64,000 nucleotides of DNA from Arthrobacter woluwensis. Lineage in GTDB: Bacteria; Actinomycetota; Actinomycetes; Actinomycetales; Micrococcaceae. A program made the translations under genes and the position numbers. Below the pieces are notes generated by a model. That model searched no databases, was not told the DNA's origin, and worked only from the letters and a program-made list of their open reading frames with translations. The stretch is taken from the NCBI RefSeq assembly GCF_030816155.1, contig NZ_JAUSXR010000001.1, positions 1,612,001 through 1,676,000 on the forward strand, read 5' to 3'. This document shows positions 45,685 through 54,441 of the stretch, piece by piece (positions within the stretch are counted from its first letter, which is position 1; each line of letters opens with the position of its first letter).

Positions 45685-46280
45685 AGCGCCTGCCCGAAAG
45701 AGCCGCGGCCGTTCGCTGCCGACGACGGCACCTTGCTGAAGGCGGAGGCCACGGAACCGGCGCGCTGATCCACCGTCGCCCGCTCGGCCGCGGAGTACTC
45801 GCCGCTCCGGAGGGCCTTCAGAGCTCGACGCCGTTCCTCGCCGGACAGCCGGTCGATGAACAGGATGCCGTCCAGGTGGTCCGTTTCGTGCTGGAAGCAC
45901 CGCGCGAGCATGCCTTCGGCCGTCAGCTCCACAGGATTGCCGTCCCGGTCGATCCCGCGGACCGTGGTCTGGCGGAACCGGCGGACCGGGGCGGAGATGC
46001 CGGGCACGGAGAGGCACCCTTCGCGTTCGTCCGGCTGATGGTCCTCGCTGTTGACGAGGACGGGATTGATGACATGGCCCTTCACACCGTCGATGTTGAA
46101 GGTGAAGATGCGCTGGCCCACGCCCACCTGGGGCGCGGCGAGGCCGGCGCCATGCACGTCCTCCATGGTCTCCAGCATGTCGTCCACCAGCTGATGGACC
46201 GCCGGTGAGATGTCGGTGACTTCCTCGGCCCGGGTCCTGAGGACCGGGTCGCCGAGAGTCCTGATGCCGAGAACGGCCAT
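45681..46280 (-). CDS. def: Peptide deformylase
   Basis: Def removes the formyl group from nascent proteins. The 199-residue protein has the three motifs '[12 protein letters not shown]', '[10 protein letters not shown]' and '[11 protein letters not shown]' with metal ligands Cys and two His. The ATG at 46280 starts '[16 protein letters not shown]'; the open frame extends further but without homology. Its C-terminus is longer than most (about 30 residues). Confidence 0.95.
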   Translation of the reverse strand: MAVLGIRTLGDPVLRTRAEEVTDISPAVHQLVDDMLETMEDVHGAGLAAPQVGVGQRIFTFNIDGVKGHVINPVLVNSEDHQPDEREGCLSVPGISAPVRRFRQTTVRGIDRDGNPVELTAEGMLARCFQHETDHLDGILFIDRLSGEERRRALKALRSGEYSAAERATVDQRAGSVASAFSKVPSSAANGRGSFGQAL

Positions 46281-46404
46281 GGAGTGGACCTCCTGTATAA
46301 GGTGCTGACGGATCACTGCGGCGCCGTGCGCCACGCTGTCTATTCTACGGACCGGCGGTCCCCGGGCCTCCCGGCGAGGGGTCCCAGCAGCGCCCGGACT
46401 CCGT

Positions 46405-47247
46405 TCAGGCCCGCGGCGGGGCCAGAGGAAGGAGGGCGGACCGCTCCTGCAGCAGGTCCTGGTTGAGCTGCCACACCCTCTTCAAGGCACAGAACTTCCA
46501 CCAGTGATGCTTGAGGACCTCGGGGTTGGCCCGCTGCGGCCGCACCTCGGTCTCTCCGACCGCCACCGCGATGAGCAGTGGACCGGCGCCGTGTTGCCAG
46601 GCCTCCCACTCCCCGAGCTCGGGATCCACCAGGCTCTCCTCCGCCTTCATGCCGGCGACGAGCTGCATGACCACCTTGTCATCCAGCGCCTTGACCTGGC
46701 CGTCCCGGGTGGTGCCCTTGGTCTTGTAGTCGATCAGGCAGGTGCGCCCGTTGATCTCGGCCACCAGGTCGAGAGTGCCCGCGTAGCCGACCTCGTGGTT
46801 CCAGACCGTGATCTCGGGGGCGATCGGGCGCACGTCGTACGCCTTCCACCATTCATCGAAGCGGTCAGCGAACGCCTGCTCGCCGTTCTGAGCGAGAAGT
46901 TCCCGCGCGCCGTCGACGTCGTGCTCACGGTCCAGATGACGCAGCGCCACCTGCTCACAGTAGTTGTGGACGCGGTCACCGCGCTCCGCGGCGGCGTCGC
47001 GGTACAGGGCGGCCGCGTTGGCCGCGCGCTGCACCGCCTGGCGGAGCTTCGCCGGGCTGTTGAGTGCGGATTGCAGGGTGACGTCCTGCGCCAGGGCGTT
47101 CGCTCCCATGTACCCGAACCAGCCGTCCAGACCGTGGGGCTGCTGCGCGATCACCGTGGTGATCGACGGGACGACGGGTTCTTCACGCGTGCTGCGCGCA
47201 TACATACGGCCCGTATCGGTGGCCCGGGCAAGCATTGGTGCGGTCAT
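46405..47247 (-). CDS. PD-(D/E)XK nuclease-like protein
   Basis: This 280-residue conserved protein resembles the restriction-endonuclease-like fold of Cas4/RecB-type proteins. 'GYAGTLDLVAEINGRTCLIDYKTK' (from about residue 155) has the D-x(n)-D-x-K arrangement of the PD-(D/E)XK active site, and 'VHNYCEQVALRHLD' upstream could hold the preceding histidine/glutamate. There are no cysteines for an Fe-S cluster near it. Its job is unknown; it lies alone after def, with no CRISPR or helicase partner here. Confidence 0.65.
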   Translation of the reverse strand: MTAPMLARATDTGRMYARSTREEPVVPSITTVIAQQPHGLDGWFGYMGANALAQDVTLQSALNSPAKLRQAVQRAANAAALYRDAAAERGDRVHNYCEQVALRHLDREHDVDGARELLAQNGEQAFADRFDEWWKAYDVRPIAPEITVWNHEVGYAGTLDLVAEINGRTCLIDYKTKGTTRDGQVKALDDKVVMQLVAGMKAEESLVDPELGEWEAWQHGAGPLLIAVAVGETEVRPQRANPEVLKHHWWKFCALKRVWQLNQDLLQERSALLPLAPPRA

Positions 47248-47393
47248 GTCTTCACTTTCCCATAACGCGCCGACATTCCTTCAGGCAGCCCACGGTGAGC
47301 GGGGAACGAGCCCGGGGACTGCGACGGGCTGGAGGTGATGAATCCGGAGAGTGCACCATCCGGCCCGGCCGACGCCATCCTTAAAGGCCGGAC

Positions 47394-47729
47394 TTAATGC
47401 CCGGAGTCCTCGTCCTGGAGCAGCCAGACGACATCCTCATACACTGACGATGTCAATCGTGCGAGCCGTTGGTTGGCGGCGGCCGCCTCGGAGTCGGTCA
47501 GGAGCTGCCCGTTATGCTGACTGATGACCACATCGTTGAGGCTTCCCATGCCCCCGAAGGCGCTTCTCACCCCTTCCAGAGCCCGAGGGTCACCACTCTG
47601 AAGCAGGGCCAAGCAATGATCGGCCCAGGAACTCCAGCGTGAGACGCCGTACTTCTCCAGGAACCGGGCCAGGGCCGATAGCTCACGCCCGAGCCGCGCG
47701 ACATGACGGCTGCGCTGTTTACTGCTCAT
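47394..47729 (-). CDS. Hypothetical protein (possible DUF6966)
   Basis: I do not recognise this 111-residue protein with certainty. It is soluble and helical, with 'WSSWADHCLALLQSGDPRA' and 'VRSAFGGMGSLNDVVIS', which recalls the DUF6966 group. The C-terminus is acidic. The ATG at 47729 lies in a region with weak ribosome-site signals. No partner toxin is adjacent. Confidence 0.6.
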   Translation of the reverse strand: MSSKQRSRHVARLGRELSALARFLEKYGVSRWSSWADHCLALLQSGDPRALEGVRSAFGGMGSLNDVVISQHNGQLLTDSEAAAANQRLARLTSSVYEDVVWLLQDEDSGH

Positions 47730-47966
47730 GAAACCGGCACGCGGCTGCGGAGGCGCCCCGCTCCGGTCTGATGAACTGTCTCTGCGTCGCTCTCCATCTC
47801 AGTCCACTTCCGTCTACGAATGGTGCGTACAGCCTACTCGGCGAACGACAGGACAACGGCTTCGCCGCCCGGAGCGGCATCGCGTCCGCCGGAGGCAATG
47901 CCACGGAACAGCGAGGGCGGGCGCGCGGAGGAAATCCGACTTCATCGGAGTCGATGAGCGACCACG

Positions 47967-48010
47967 AAAAAGCCCCTTTTCCCGCGATATATCGCGGCAA
48001 AAGGGGCTTT
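47967..48010 (-). terminator. Terminator of tRNA-Val(CAC)
   Basis: A nested hairpin: outer AAAGCCCCTTTT with AAAAGGGGCTTT, inner CCGCGATA with TATCGCGG. It ends in a T-run on the minus strand and begins 8 nt after the tRNA. Confidence 0.9.
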
Positions 48011-48017
48011 GCAAGGG

Positions 48018-48089
48018 TGGGCGATACTGGGTTCGAACCAGTGACCTCTTCGGTGTGAACGAAGCGCGCTACCACTGCGCCAATCGCCC
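48018..48089 (-). tRNA. tRNA-Val(CAC)
   Basis: A 72-nt tRNA with acceptor GGGCGAT/ATCGCCC, discriminator A, anticodon stem-loop CTTCG-TTCACAC-CGAAG (anticodon CAC for GUG). It is on the strand opposite the tRNA cluster. Confidence 0.96.
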
Positions 48090-48111
48090 TTGCGTTCTGC
48101 AACGCTTAGAA

Positions 48112-48141
48112 ACTCTAGACCATGATCGAACGGAACGCCAA
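48112..48141 (-). promoter_or_regulatory. Probable promoter of tRNA-Val(CAC)
   Basis: Minus-strand TTGGCG (48136-48141) and TAGAGT (48112-48117) are 18 nt apart, 22 nt before the tRNA. Confidence 0.45.
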
Positions 48142-48174
48142 TCGGGCGGCGCGACGCGCGGAAGGCCGCGGGAT

Positions 48175-48204
48175 TTGAACAAACAGGCCTCCGTCCTATA
48201 GAGT
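48175..48204 (+). promoter_or_regulatory. Promoter of the Gly-Cys-Val-Gly-Val-Gly tRNA cluster
   Basis: TTGAAC (48175-48180) is followed after 16 nt by TATAGA (48197-48202), or after 18 nt by the overlapping TAGAGT (48199-48204). The first tRNA begins 58 nt downstream. Confidence 0.65.
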
Positions 48205-48261
48205 TTTTCTTCGTTGGAAAGCGGCCCTAGCCCATAGCGGGACAGGGCCGGAAAACCTTCT

Positions 48262-48334
<73 letters not shown>

Positions 48335-48368
48335 CGCAGGACACTGTCTGAAGAGAAATCTTCTGCAC

Positions 48369-48439
48369 GGTGGGTTGGCCGAGAGGCGAGGCAGCGGCCT
48401 GCAAAGCCGTATACACGGGTTCGAATCCCGTACCCACCT
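48369..48439 (+). tRNA. tRNA-Cys(GCA)
   Basis: A 71-nt tRNA with acceptor GGTGGGT/ACCCACC, discriminator T, anticodon loop CTGCAAA (GCA). It lies 34 nt after the first tRNA-Gly. Confidence 0.95.
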
Positions 48440-48476
48440 CGGTGAAAACCCTGGTTCCACTTCGGTGGAAAGCTAG

Positions 48477-48548
48477 GGGCGATTGGCGCAGCGGTAGCGC
48501 GCTTCCCTGACACGGAAGAGGTCACTGGTTCGATCCCAGTATCGCCCA
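48477..48548 (+). tRNA. tRNA-Val(GAC), copy 1
   Basis: A 72-nt tRNA with acceptor GGGCGAT/ATCGCCC, discriminator A, anticodon loop CTGACAC (GAC). Confidence 0.96.
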
Positions 48549-48568
48549 CGGACACGCAAGTGTTCCAT

Positions 48569-48641
<73 letters not shown>

Positions 48642-48677
48642 CGCAGTGTGGTCAAACAGACTGCAACCCGGCACCCC

Positions 48678-48749
48678 GGGCGATTGGCGCAGCGGTAGCG
48701 CGCTTCCCTGACACGGAAGAGGTCACTGGTTCGATCCCAGTATCGCCCA
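48678..48749 (+). tRNA. tRNA-Val(GAC), copy 2
   Basis: Sequence identical to copy 1, with anticodon GAC. It opens the second Val-Gly repeat unit. Confidence 0.96.
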
Positions 48750-48769
48750 CGGACACGCAAGTGTTCCAT

Positions 48770-48842
<73 letters not shown>

Positions 48843-48885
48843 CCACCTTCTCCCTCGGGCCCTTCACGGTCGGGATGAAGATCTG

Positions 48886-48909
48886 AAAGACCACCTTCGG
48901 GTGGTCTTT
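48886..48909 (+). terminator. Terminator of the tRNA cluster
   Basis: A perfect 10-bp stem (AAAGACCACC with GGTGGTCTTT), a TTCG loop and a following T-run. Confidence 0.93.
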
Positions 48910-48983
48910 TTCTTTTCCCCTCTTTCCACTATGCTCGTTGATCGAACGGGGCGTCTGGCCCCGCCAACGGAAAGGAGGTGCCT

Positions 48984-49181
48984 GTGTCTGTCTTTGACGA
49001 TCTGAAGGGCAAGGCCCAGGATCTGGTCCAGGGCAACGAGCAGGCCATCAAGGATGGCATCGAGAAGGTCGGCGACTTTATCGATGATAAAACCGGTGGC
49101 AAGTTCGCTGGCCAGGTGGACGCAGTCCAGGATGGCGCTTCCAACTTCGTGGAGAACCTCGAAGGTAAGGACAACGCCTAG
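48984..49181 (+). CDS. Antitoxin-like protein, MT0933/Rv0909 family
   Basis: This 65-residue helical protein reads 'MSVFDDLKGKAQDLVQGNEQ' then 'AIKDGIEKVGDFIDDKTGGKF', matching the MT0933_antitox family named from a mycobacterial toxin-antitoxin pair. The GTG at 48984 follows AAAGGAGG by 5 nt; an in-frame GTG at 48978 lies inside that site. No toxin gene is adjacent, and orphan copies of this family are common and stress-related, so a true antitoxin role is doubtful. Confidence 0.85.
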   Translation: MSVFDDLKGKAQDLVQGNEQAIKDGIEKVGDFIDDKTGGKFAGQVDAVQDGASNFVENLEGKDNA

Positions 49182-49309
49182 GCCGGAAGCCTGAGGCGCC
49201 CAAAGCATTTGTCAAGCGAGGCGCCGGTACTGCCGAGAGGCAGCACCGGCGCTTTGGCGTTTAAGTATGCCTTCCGGACGACGGCGACGGCGGGCGGCCG
49301 CGTGCGCTG

Positions 49310-50359
49310 TCAGGCCGCAGGCTCGTGCTGCTGCGCCTCGCGTGCCAGGGCCGTCAGGCGGGACACGGCACGGAAGTACTTCTTCTGGTAACCGCCGGCC
49401 ATCATCTCCGGGGTGAAGAGCTGATCGAACGACACCCCACTGGCGAGAATCGGCACATCCTTGTCGTAGAGGCGGTCGGCCAGCACCACGAAGCGCAGTG
49501 CGACGGCCTGCTCGGTCACCGGGGTGACGCCCTTCCAGACCACGGCCTCCACGCCGTCGAGCAGAGCGCGGTAGCGGCTCGGGTGCACGCCGGCCAGGTG
49601 GGAGATGAGGCTCGGGAAGTCGTCCACGGCCACCGTCTTGCCCTCGAACTCCGCCTTCATGCGGGAGTTCAGCTCATCGGCGCGGACCGGCTGAGGGGCC
49701 GCCGGCAGGCCGCGGTGGCGGAAGTCCTCGCCGTCCACACGGATCACGTCGAACTGATCGGACAGCACCTGGATCTCGCGCTGGAAGTCGACGGAGGCGA
49801 AGCGCCCCTCCCCCAGCGAGCCCGGCAGGGTGTTGGAGGTGGCCGCAAGCTTCACGCCGGCGTCGGCCAGTTCGCGCATGAGGCGCGACATCAGGACGGT
49901 GTCGCCCGGATCGTCCAGCTCGAATTCATCGATGCACACGAGTTTGTAGCTGCTCAGCGCTTCCACGGTCTTCCGGAAGGAGAGCGCGCCCACCAGATTG
50001 GTGTACTCCACGAAGGTGCCGAAGGCCTTCGGCCCGGGGACGGCGTGCCAGAGCGAGGCGAGCAGGTGGGTCTTGCCCACGCCGAATCCTCCGTCGAGGT
50101 AGATGCCCGCCCGGCCGGCGTCCTTCTTCTTGCCGAAGAACTTCCCGAACAGCCCTCCCGAGGAGGAGGTGCCCACGCCGGCCGCGAACTCCCGCAGGGC
50201 CTTCACCGCAGCGGCCTGGCTCGGATGCGCAGGATCGGGACGGTAGCTGTCGAAGGACACCTCCCCGAAACGGTAGGTGGGAGCGAACCCCGCTAGGATC
50301 TCATCGGCTGAGACGGCGGGCGTCCGGGTGGAAAGCTGTTCGATCTGCAAGGGTTCCAT
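49310..50359 (-). CDS. zapE: Cell division protein ZapE (AFG1-like ATPase)
   Basis: This 349-residue P-loop ATPase has Walker A 'GGFGVGKTHLLAS' and Walker B 'LVCIDEFELDDPGD', with the family pieces 'LMRELADAGVKLAATSNT' and 'FRHRGLPA'. In proteobacteria ZapE associates with FtsZ; in actinobacteria the role is untested. The ATG at 50359 follows GGAGGA by one base only; the TTG at 50350 would have better spacing. The open frame extends to 50446 without support. Confidence 0.9.
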   Translation of the reverse strand: MEPLQIEQLSTRTPAVSADEILAGFAPTYRFGEVSFDSYRPDPAHPSQAAAVKALREFAAGVGTSSSGGLFGKFFGKKKDAGRAGIYLDGGFGVGKTHLLASLWHAVPGPKAFGTFVEYTNLVGALSFRKTVEALSSYKLVCIDEFELDDPGDTVLMSRLMRELADAGVKLAATSNTLPGSLGEGRFASVDFQREIQVLSDQFDVIRVDGEDFRHRGLPAAPQPVRADELNSRMKAEFEGKTVAVDDFPSLISHLAGVHPSRYRALLDGVEAVVWKGVTPVTEQAVALRFVVLADRLYDKDVPILASGVSFDQLFTPEMMAGGYQKKYFRAVSRLTALAREAQQHEPAA

Positions 50360-50595
50360 TCCTCCAAGGCACGGCAGCCCGGGCGACTGAACCGCAGTGC
50401 CCAGGATACCGGGCCTAGGCCCCTCGACGGGGGCGGGCTTCCTCACACCCCGGGAATATCGACGACGGCGCAGTGTTGCCCCATGTGAACACTCACCTTC
50501 CCTGGGGAGCCGGCGTGGTTAAGGTTGACTCAACGGCACAGTCCCGTCCCCGGGGCACGAGCCGATCCTGTCCCCGAAGAAAGCCAGGCTGACCC

Positions 50596-51513
50596 ATGAG
50601 CATCGCCCCTGAAGAGAACGACAAGTTCGCCAGCTACGCACACCCGGAACGCCTGGTGTCCACGGACTGGCTCGCCGAGCAGATCGCCTCCGGCGCCGTC
50701 GCGGACGGCCGCCTCGTGGTGGTCGAGTCGGATGAGGACGTCCTGCTGTACGAGACCGGCCACATCCCCGGCGCCGTGAAGATCGACTGGCACACGGACC
50801 TCAATGACGAAGTGACCCGCGACTACGTGGACGGCGCCGCCTTCGCCGAGCTCGCCGCGTCCAAGGGCATCTCCCGCGACTCCACCGTGGTCATCTACGG
50901 CGACAAGTCGAACTGGTGGGCCGCCTACGCCCTCTGGGTCTTCACCCTGTTCGGGCACGAGGACGTCCGCCTCCTGGACGGCGGCCGCGACAAGTGGATC
51001 GCCGAGGGCCGCGAGCTCGTCACCGACGTGCCCGCCCCCGCCGCCGGCGACTACCCCGTCGTCGAGCGTGACGACCAGCCGATCCGTGCCTTCAAGGAGG
51101 ACGTGCTCGCCCACCTCGGCAAGCCCCTCATCGATGTCCGCTCCCCCGAGGAGTACAGCGGCGCCCGCACCCACATGCCGGCCTACCCGGAGGAAGGCGC
51201 GCTCCGTGGCGGCCACATCCCCACCGCTGCCTCGGTTCCGTGGGCCCGCGCGGCCGCCGAGGACGGCAGCTTCCGTTCGCGCGAAGAGCTGGACGCCATC
51301 TACGGCGGCGAAGCCGGACTCACCGCGGGTGACGAGGTCATCGCCTACTGCCGCATCGGTGAGCGGTCCAGCCACACCTGGTTCGCCCTGAAGTACCTGC
51401 TGGGCTTCGAGAACGTCCGCAACTACGACGGCTCCTGGACCGAATGGGGCAACGCCGTGCGCGTCCCGATCGTGAAGGGCTCCGAGCGCGGCGAGGTTCC
51501 GGCCGGCTTCTGA
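50596..51513 (+). CDS. sseA: Thiosulfate/3-mercaptopyruvate sulfurtransferase
   Basis: This 305-residue protein has two rhodanese domains. The catalytic loop in the second is '[14 protein letters not shown]', with CRIGERS as the active-site motif; '[12 protein letters not shown]' starts that domain. The first domain has a degenerate site. It would transfer sulfur from thiosulfate or mercaptopyruvate. The sufE-type gene follows within 25 nt, suggesting that the two work together in persulfide delivery. Confidence 0.93.
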   Translation: MSIAPEENDKFASYAHPERLVSTDWLAEQIASGAVADGRLVVVESDEDVLLYETGHIPGAVKIDWHTDLNDEVTRDYVDGAAFAELAASKGISRDSTVVIYGDKSNWWAAYALWVFTLFGHEDVRLLDGGRDKWIAEGRELVTDVPAPAAGDYPVVERDDQPIRAFKEDVLAHLGKPLIDVRSPEEYSGARTHMPAYPEEGALRGGHIPTAASVPWARAAAEDGSFRSREELDAIYGGEAGLTAGDEVIAYCRIGERSSHTWFALKYLLGFENVRNYDGSWTEWGNAVRVPIVKGSERGEVPAGF

Positions 51514-51535
51514 GCCAGGCGTAGGATTGATGCCC

Positions 51536-52030
51536 ATGAGCAGTCAGCTTCCCCCCGCCCAGCTTCCGCCAGCACTTCCATCGGCACTGGCCGAGATCGT
51601 CGAGGAGTTCCAGGCTCTTGAGGAGCGGGACCGCCTCCAGCTGCTCCTGGATTTCTCCAGGGGCCTGCCGGAGCTTCCCGCCCGGCTGAAGGATCACCCG
51701 GAACTTCTCGAGCAGGTGGTCGAGTGCCAGTCGCCCCTCTTCCTCACCATCGAGGCGGAGGGCCGCGGGGCGGACGCCCGGATCCAGCTCTTCTTCCAGG
51801 CGCCGGCCGAGGCCCCCACCACGCGCGGTTTCGCGGGGGTGCTCCATGAAGGTCTGAACGGCCTCAGCGCGGCCGAGATCCTCGCGGTTCCGGATGACAT
51901 GCCGGATCTCCTGGGCCTGACCCGTGCGGTGTCCCCGCTCAGGATGCGCGGCATGACGGCCATGCTCGGAAGGATCAAGCGCAAGGTGACGGCTTACGTG
52001 GCCCAGTCCACCGCCGTCGCTCCGTCCTGA
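51536..52030 (+). CDS. sufE: SufE family cysteine desulfurase partner
   Basis: SufE accepts persulfide sulfur on a conserved cysteine. The 164-residue protein has 'LPARLKDHPELLEQVVECQSP' with the acceptor Cys, 'RIQLFFQAPAEAPTTRGFAG' and 'RGMTAMLGRIKRKV'. The ATG at 51536 lies 8 nt after TAGGAT (51522-51527), which could be a leaderless promoter; ATG 51530 is an alternative. Coupled with sseA rather than with a suf operon. Confidence 0.9.
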   Translation: MSSQLPPAQLPPALPSALAEIVEEFQALEERDRLQLLLDFSRGLPELPARLKDHPELLEQVVECQSPLFLTIEAEGRGADARIQLFFQAPAEAPTTRGFAGVLHEGLNGLSAAEILAVPDDMPDLLGLTRAVSPLRMRGMTAMLGRIKRKVTAYVAQSTAVAPS

Positions 52031-52036
52031 TCCGGC

Positions 52037-52525
52037 ATGGCCGGTAAGAAACACGGCACCGGGACCCCGGCCACCCTCGCTCTCGAGGCCGCCGGGGTCC
52101 CGTTTACGCTGCACGCGTACGAGCACGACCCGCGGAACACGAACTTCGGGCTGGAGGCGGCGGAGGCCCTCGGCTTCTCCCCTGCCCAGGTGTTCAAGAC
52201 CCTCATGGTGCAGCTCGCGGACGGCATGGCCGTGGCCATCGTGCCCGTGAGCGGCACCCTGGATCTCAAAGCCGCCGCCTCCGCGTTCGGCCAGAAGAAG
52301 GCGTCCATGGCCGACCCGGCCGCGGCCCAGCGCCGCACGGGCTACGTCCTGGGTGGGATCTCACCCCTGGGTCAGCGCACTCCGTCACCCACCGTCCTGG
52401 ACGATTCGGCCTTCGGCCATGACACAATCCTGGTCTCCGGCGGACGGCGGGGCCTCGACGTCGAGCTCTCGCCGGAGGACCTGACCCGCCTCACCGGGGC
52501 GGTGCGCGCCACGATCCGCGCCTGA
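52037..52525 (+). CDS. ybaK: Cys-tRNA(Pro) deacylase YbaK
   Basis: YbaK clears mischarged Cys-tRNA(Pro). The 162-residue protein has 'NFGLEAAEALGFSPAQVFKT' with the key lysine in VFKT, 'AIVPVSGTLDLKAAA' and 'GYVLGGISPLGQRTP'. It starts at an ATG 7 nt after the sufE stop. Confidence 0.93.
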   Translation: MAGKKHGTGTPATLALEAAGVPFTLHAYEHDPRNTNFGLEAAEALGFSPAQVFKTLMVQLADGMAVAIVPVSGTLDLKAAASAFGQKKASMADPAAAQRRTGYVLGGISPLGQRTPSPTVLDDSAFGHDTILVSGGRRGLDVELSPEDLTRLTGAVRATIRA

Positions 52526-52571
52526 GCGGCACGCCGGCACCTTTCCGACCCCGCACCTTCCCCACCCGGTG

Positions 52572-53843
52572 TCAGACCGCGGCGGACGGCCCCTTGCGTT
52601 CCTCCAGCTGGGCGCCGAGCCATTCCCGGACCGTGGATTCCCAGCGCTCCCGGTCGACGTTCCACTCCCGGGTGTGCCCGGCGCGCTCGAACGGCACGAA
52701 CCTCACCATCTCGGGATTCTTCGAAGCCAGTTTCCCGGACGGCCCATAGGGGACGAAGTCGTCGTCCACGCTGTGCAGGATGAGCGTGGGAGTGCGCAGC
52801 TCGATCGACCGGGTCACCCAGTCCATGGACTTCAGATCGACCGGCGCGGACAAACCCGTCAGACGACGGCCCAGCGGATGGGACAGCATGAACTGCCCGT
52901 AGCGCCCCACCTCGGCGGGGATGCGGTTGAGCCGGGCCTGGAAGGCCAGCACGTCCACCCAGTCGATCACCGGCGCATCCAGCACCAGCGCCCGGATGGC
53001 ATGCCGGTTGCGGGCCTGATCCGCGGCCTGCAGGGAGACGGCGCCTCCCATCGACCAGCCGAAGAGGACCACGTCCGTGGCCCCCTGATCCTGGGCATAG
53101 GTGATCGCGGCTTCCACCTCCCGCCACTCGGTGGAGCCCAGCCCGTACCGGCCTGCGTCGGCGGGAGGGGCTTCGCCGTCATTGCGATACGAGATGAGAA
53201 GGCTCGGCAGCCCGAGCTCCTGGACCACGGGCAGCGCACGCAGACCCTCCATCCGCGTGGCGCCACGGCCGTGCACCATGATCGCCCAGACGTTCTGCCC
53301 ACCGGGAGCGGCATGCTTACGGTGCCCGTCACCGGCGCCGTCCTCCGGCGCCGGGACCAGCCAGGCGGGGAACTCACCGATCTCGTCCCGGAGCAGGACC
53401 TCGTCGAAGTCATATCCGAGGGCGGCGGGATCCGGATAGGTCGCTCCGCCCCAGCGGCCCCAGCGCACCCGGTCCAGACTGCCGGAGTAGATCTCCTCGA
53501 TTTCGCGCTGCACCGTGCCCTCCAGGGGCGAATAGGACGTGATGCGGCCGATCCGGGCCAGGCCGGCCTCGCCGTCGAAATGGAAGCTGTAGACGCCCTC
53601 CACGGTGTTCTCCGCCGTGGCGCGGAAGATCGCCTCGGGACCATGGTCCCCCTGCACGACGGCGAGCAGTTCCTCCCCCTGGCTCTTCACCCGGTCGGGG
53701 GTGATGATGCGCCGGGCGAAGTAGGCGGCCAGGGCGGAGCTCCCAGCCCCCAGCAACGCCGTCGCCGCCAGGGCCGACGCGACCCCCAGTCCCGCGATCC
53801 TGAAGAAACCATGACCACGTCCCGTGCTGCTCTGTTCTTCCAT
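52572..53843 (-). CDS. Alpha/beta-hydrolase with N-terminal membrane anchor
   Basis: This 423-residue protein has an N-terminal hydrophobic helix (about residues 10-35, AGLGVASALAATALLGAGSSAL), then a hydrolase. 'WAIMVHGRGATRMEGL' is the oxyanion region, 'VVLFGWSMGGAVSLQ' the nucleophile elbow (GWSMGG), 'ILHSVDDDFVPYG' the acid and 'RAGHTREWN' the histidine. Start: ATG 53843 lies 7 nt after CAGAAT, so may be leaderless; ATG 53852 is the other option. The substrate is unknown; it faces outward if anchored. Confidence 0.85.
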   Translation of the reverse strand: MEEQSSTGRGHGFFRIAGLGVASALAATALLGAGSSALAAYFARRIITPDRVKSQGEELLAVVQGDHGPEAIFRATAENTVEGVYSFHFDGEAGLARIGRITSYSPLEGTVQREIEEIYSGSLDRVRWGRWGGATYPDPAALGYDFDEVLLRDEIGEFPAWLVPAPEDGAGDGHRKHAAPGGQNVWAIMVHGRGATRMEGLRALPVVQELGLPSLLISYRNDGEAPPADAGRYGLGSTEWREVEAAITYAQDQGATDVVLFGWSMGGAVSLQAADQARNRHAIRALVLDAPVIDWVDVLAFQARLNRIPAEVGRYGQFMLSHPLGRRLTGLSAPVDLKSMDWVTRSIELRTPTLILHSVDDDFVPYGPSGKLASKNPEMVRFVPFERAGHTREWNVDRERWESTVREWLGAQLEERKGPSAAV

Positions 53844-53900
53844 GACATCCATTCTGCTGGGTGTGGCCGGGAATCTCCTGTACCGGACTAGTCTTGTCAC

Positions 53901-54395
53901 ATGATTCAGCCAATCGTCATCCTGACGGAAACCACACTGGACGACTCGGACCGCACGAGCCTGGAGGAACTCCTGGACGGTGGGGAGTTCTCCGCGAAGC
54001 TCCTGGTCCAGGCCGACACGCAGCGCCACCTCCTGGTGGACTTCGTCGAGCACCTCTCCCTCCTCGAATTCGCCGAGGCCTTCCGCGAACTGGGCGCCAA
54101 GGCGCCGGATGCCGCCGACGCCCGTCTGGATGCCTCCCAGATCCTGGAGCAGTCGCTGGCCGCTCTGGACGGCCTCTTCCAGGAGATCGACGGCAGTGTC
54201 GTCGACGAAGGGTCCGCCGTCCAGGCCCTCGTGGACGCGGTCAAGGAAACCGGCGCCACCCAGGCGGTCGTGTTCACCACGCCCCACGCGGTGCTGGACA
54301 CCTTCCACGCTGACCTGGCCAGCAAGGCCCAGCACGCCCTCGGGCTGCCGGTGCTGCATCTCTACGCGGGTTCGGGATTCATCGGGGACTCCTGA
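53901..54395 (+). CDS. Conserved hypothetical protein
   Basis: I do not recognise the function of this 164-residue acidic, helical protein. It starts 'MIQPIVILTETTLDDSDRTS' and contains 'HLLVDFVEHLSLLEFAEAFRELG', 'EIDGSVVDEGSAVQALV' and 'VVFTTPHAVLDTFHADLASK'. There is no signal peptide. The ATG lies 6 nt after TAGTCT (53889-53894), suggesting a leaderless transcript. It is sometimes mislabelled as an indole-glycerol-phosphate synthase fragment, but has no such motif. msrB follows 46 nt later. Confidence 0.75.
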   Translation: MIQPIVILTETTLDDSDRTSLEELLDGGEFSAKLLVQADTQRHLLVDFVEHLSLLEFAEAFRELGAKAPDAADARLDASQILEQSLAALDGLFQEIDGSVVDEGSAVQALVDAVKETGATQAVVFTTPHAVLDTFHADLASKAQHALGLPVLHLYAGSGFIGDS

Positions 54396-54441
54396 GCGTT
54401 AACACCTGTGCCGAACAGATCATCGGAGTGAGGAGCACATC

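Noticed and set aside
47967..48010. CRISPR-like repeat from the nested palindrome near tRNA-Val
   Set aside because: It occurs once and ends in a T-run next to the tRNA, so it is an intrinsic terminator.
48984..49181. A complete toxin-antitoxin locus
   Set aside because: No toxin reading frame lies within the flanking 300 nt; only the antitoxin-like protein is present.
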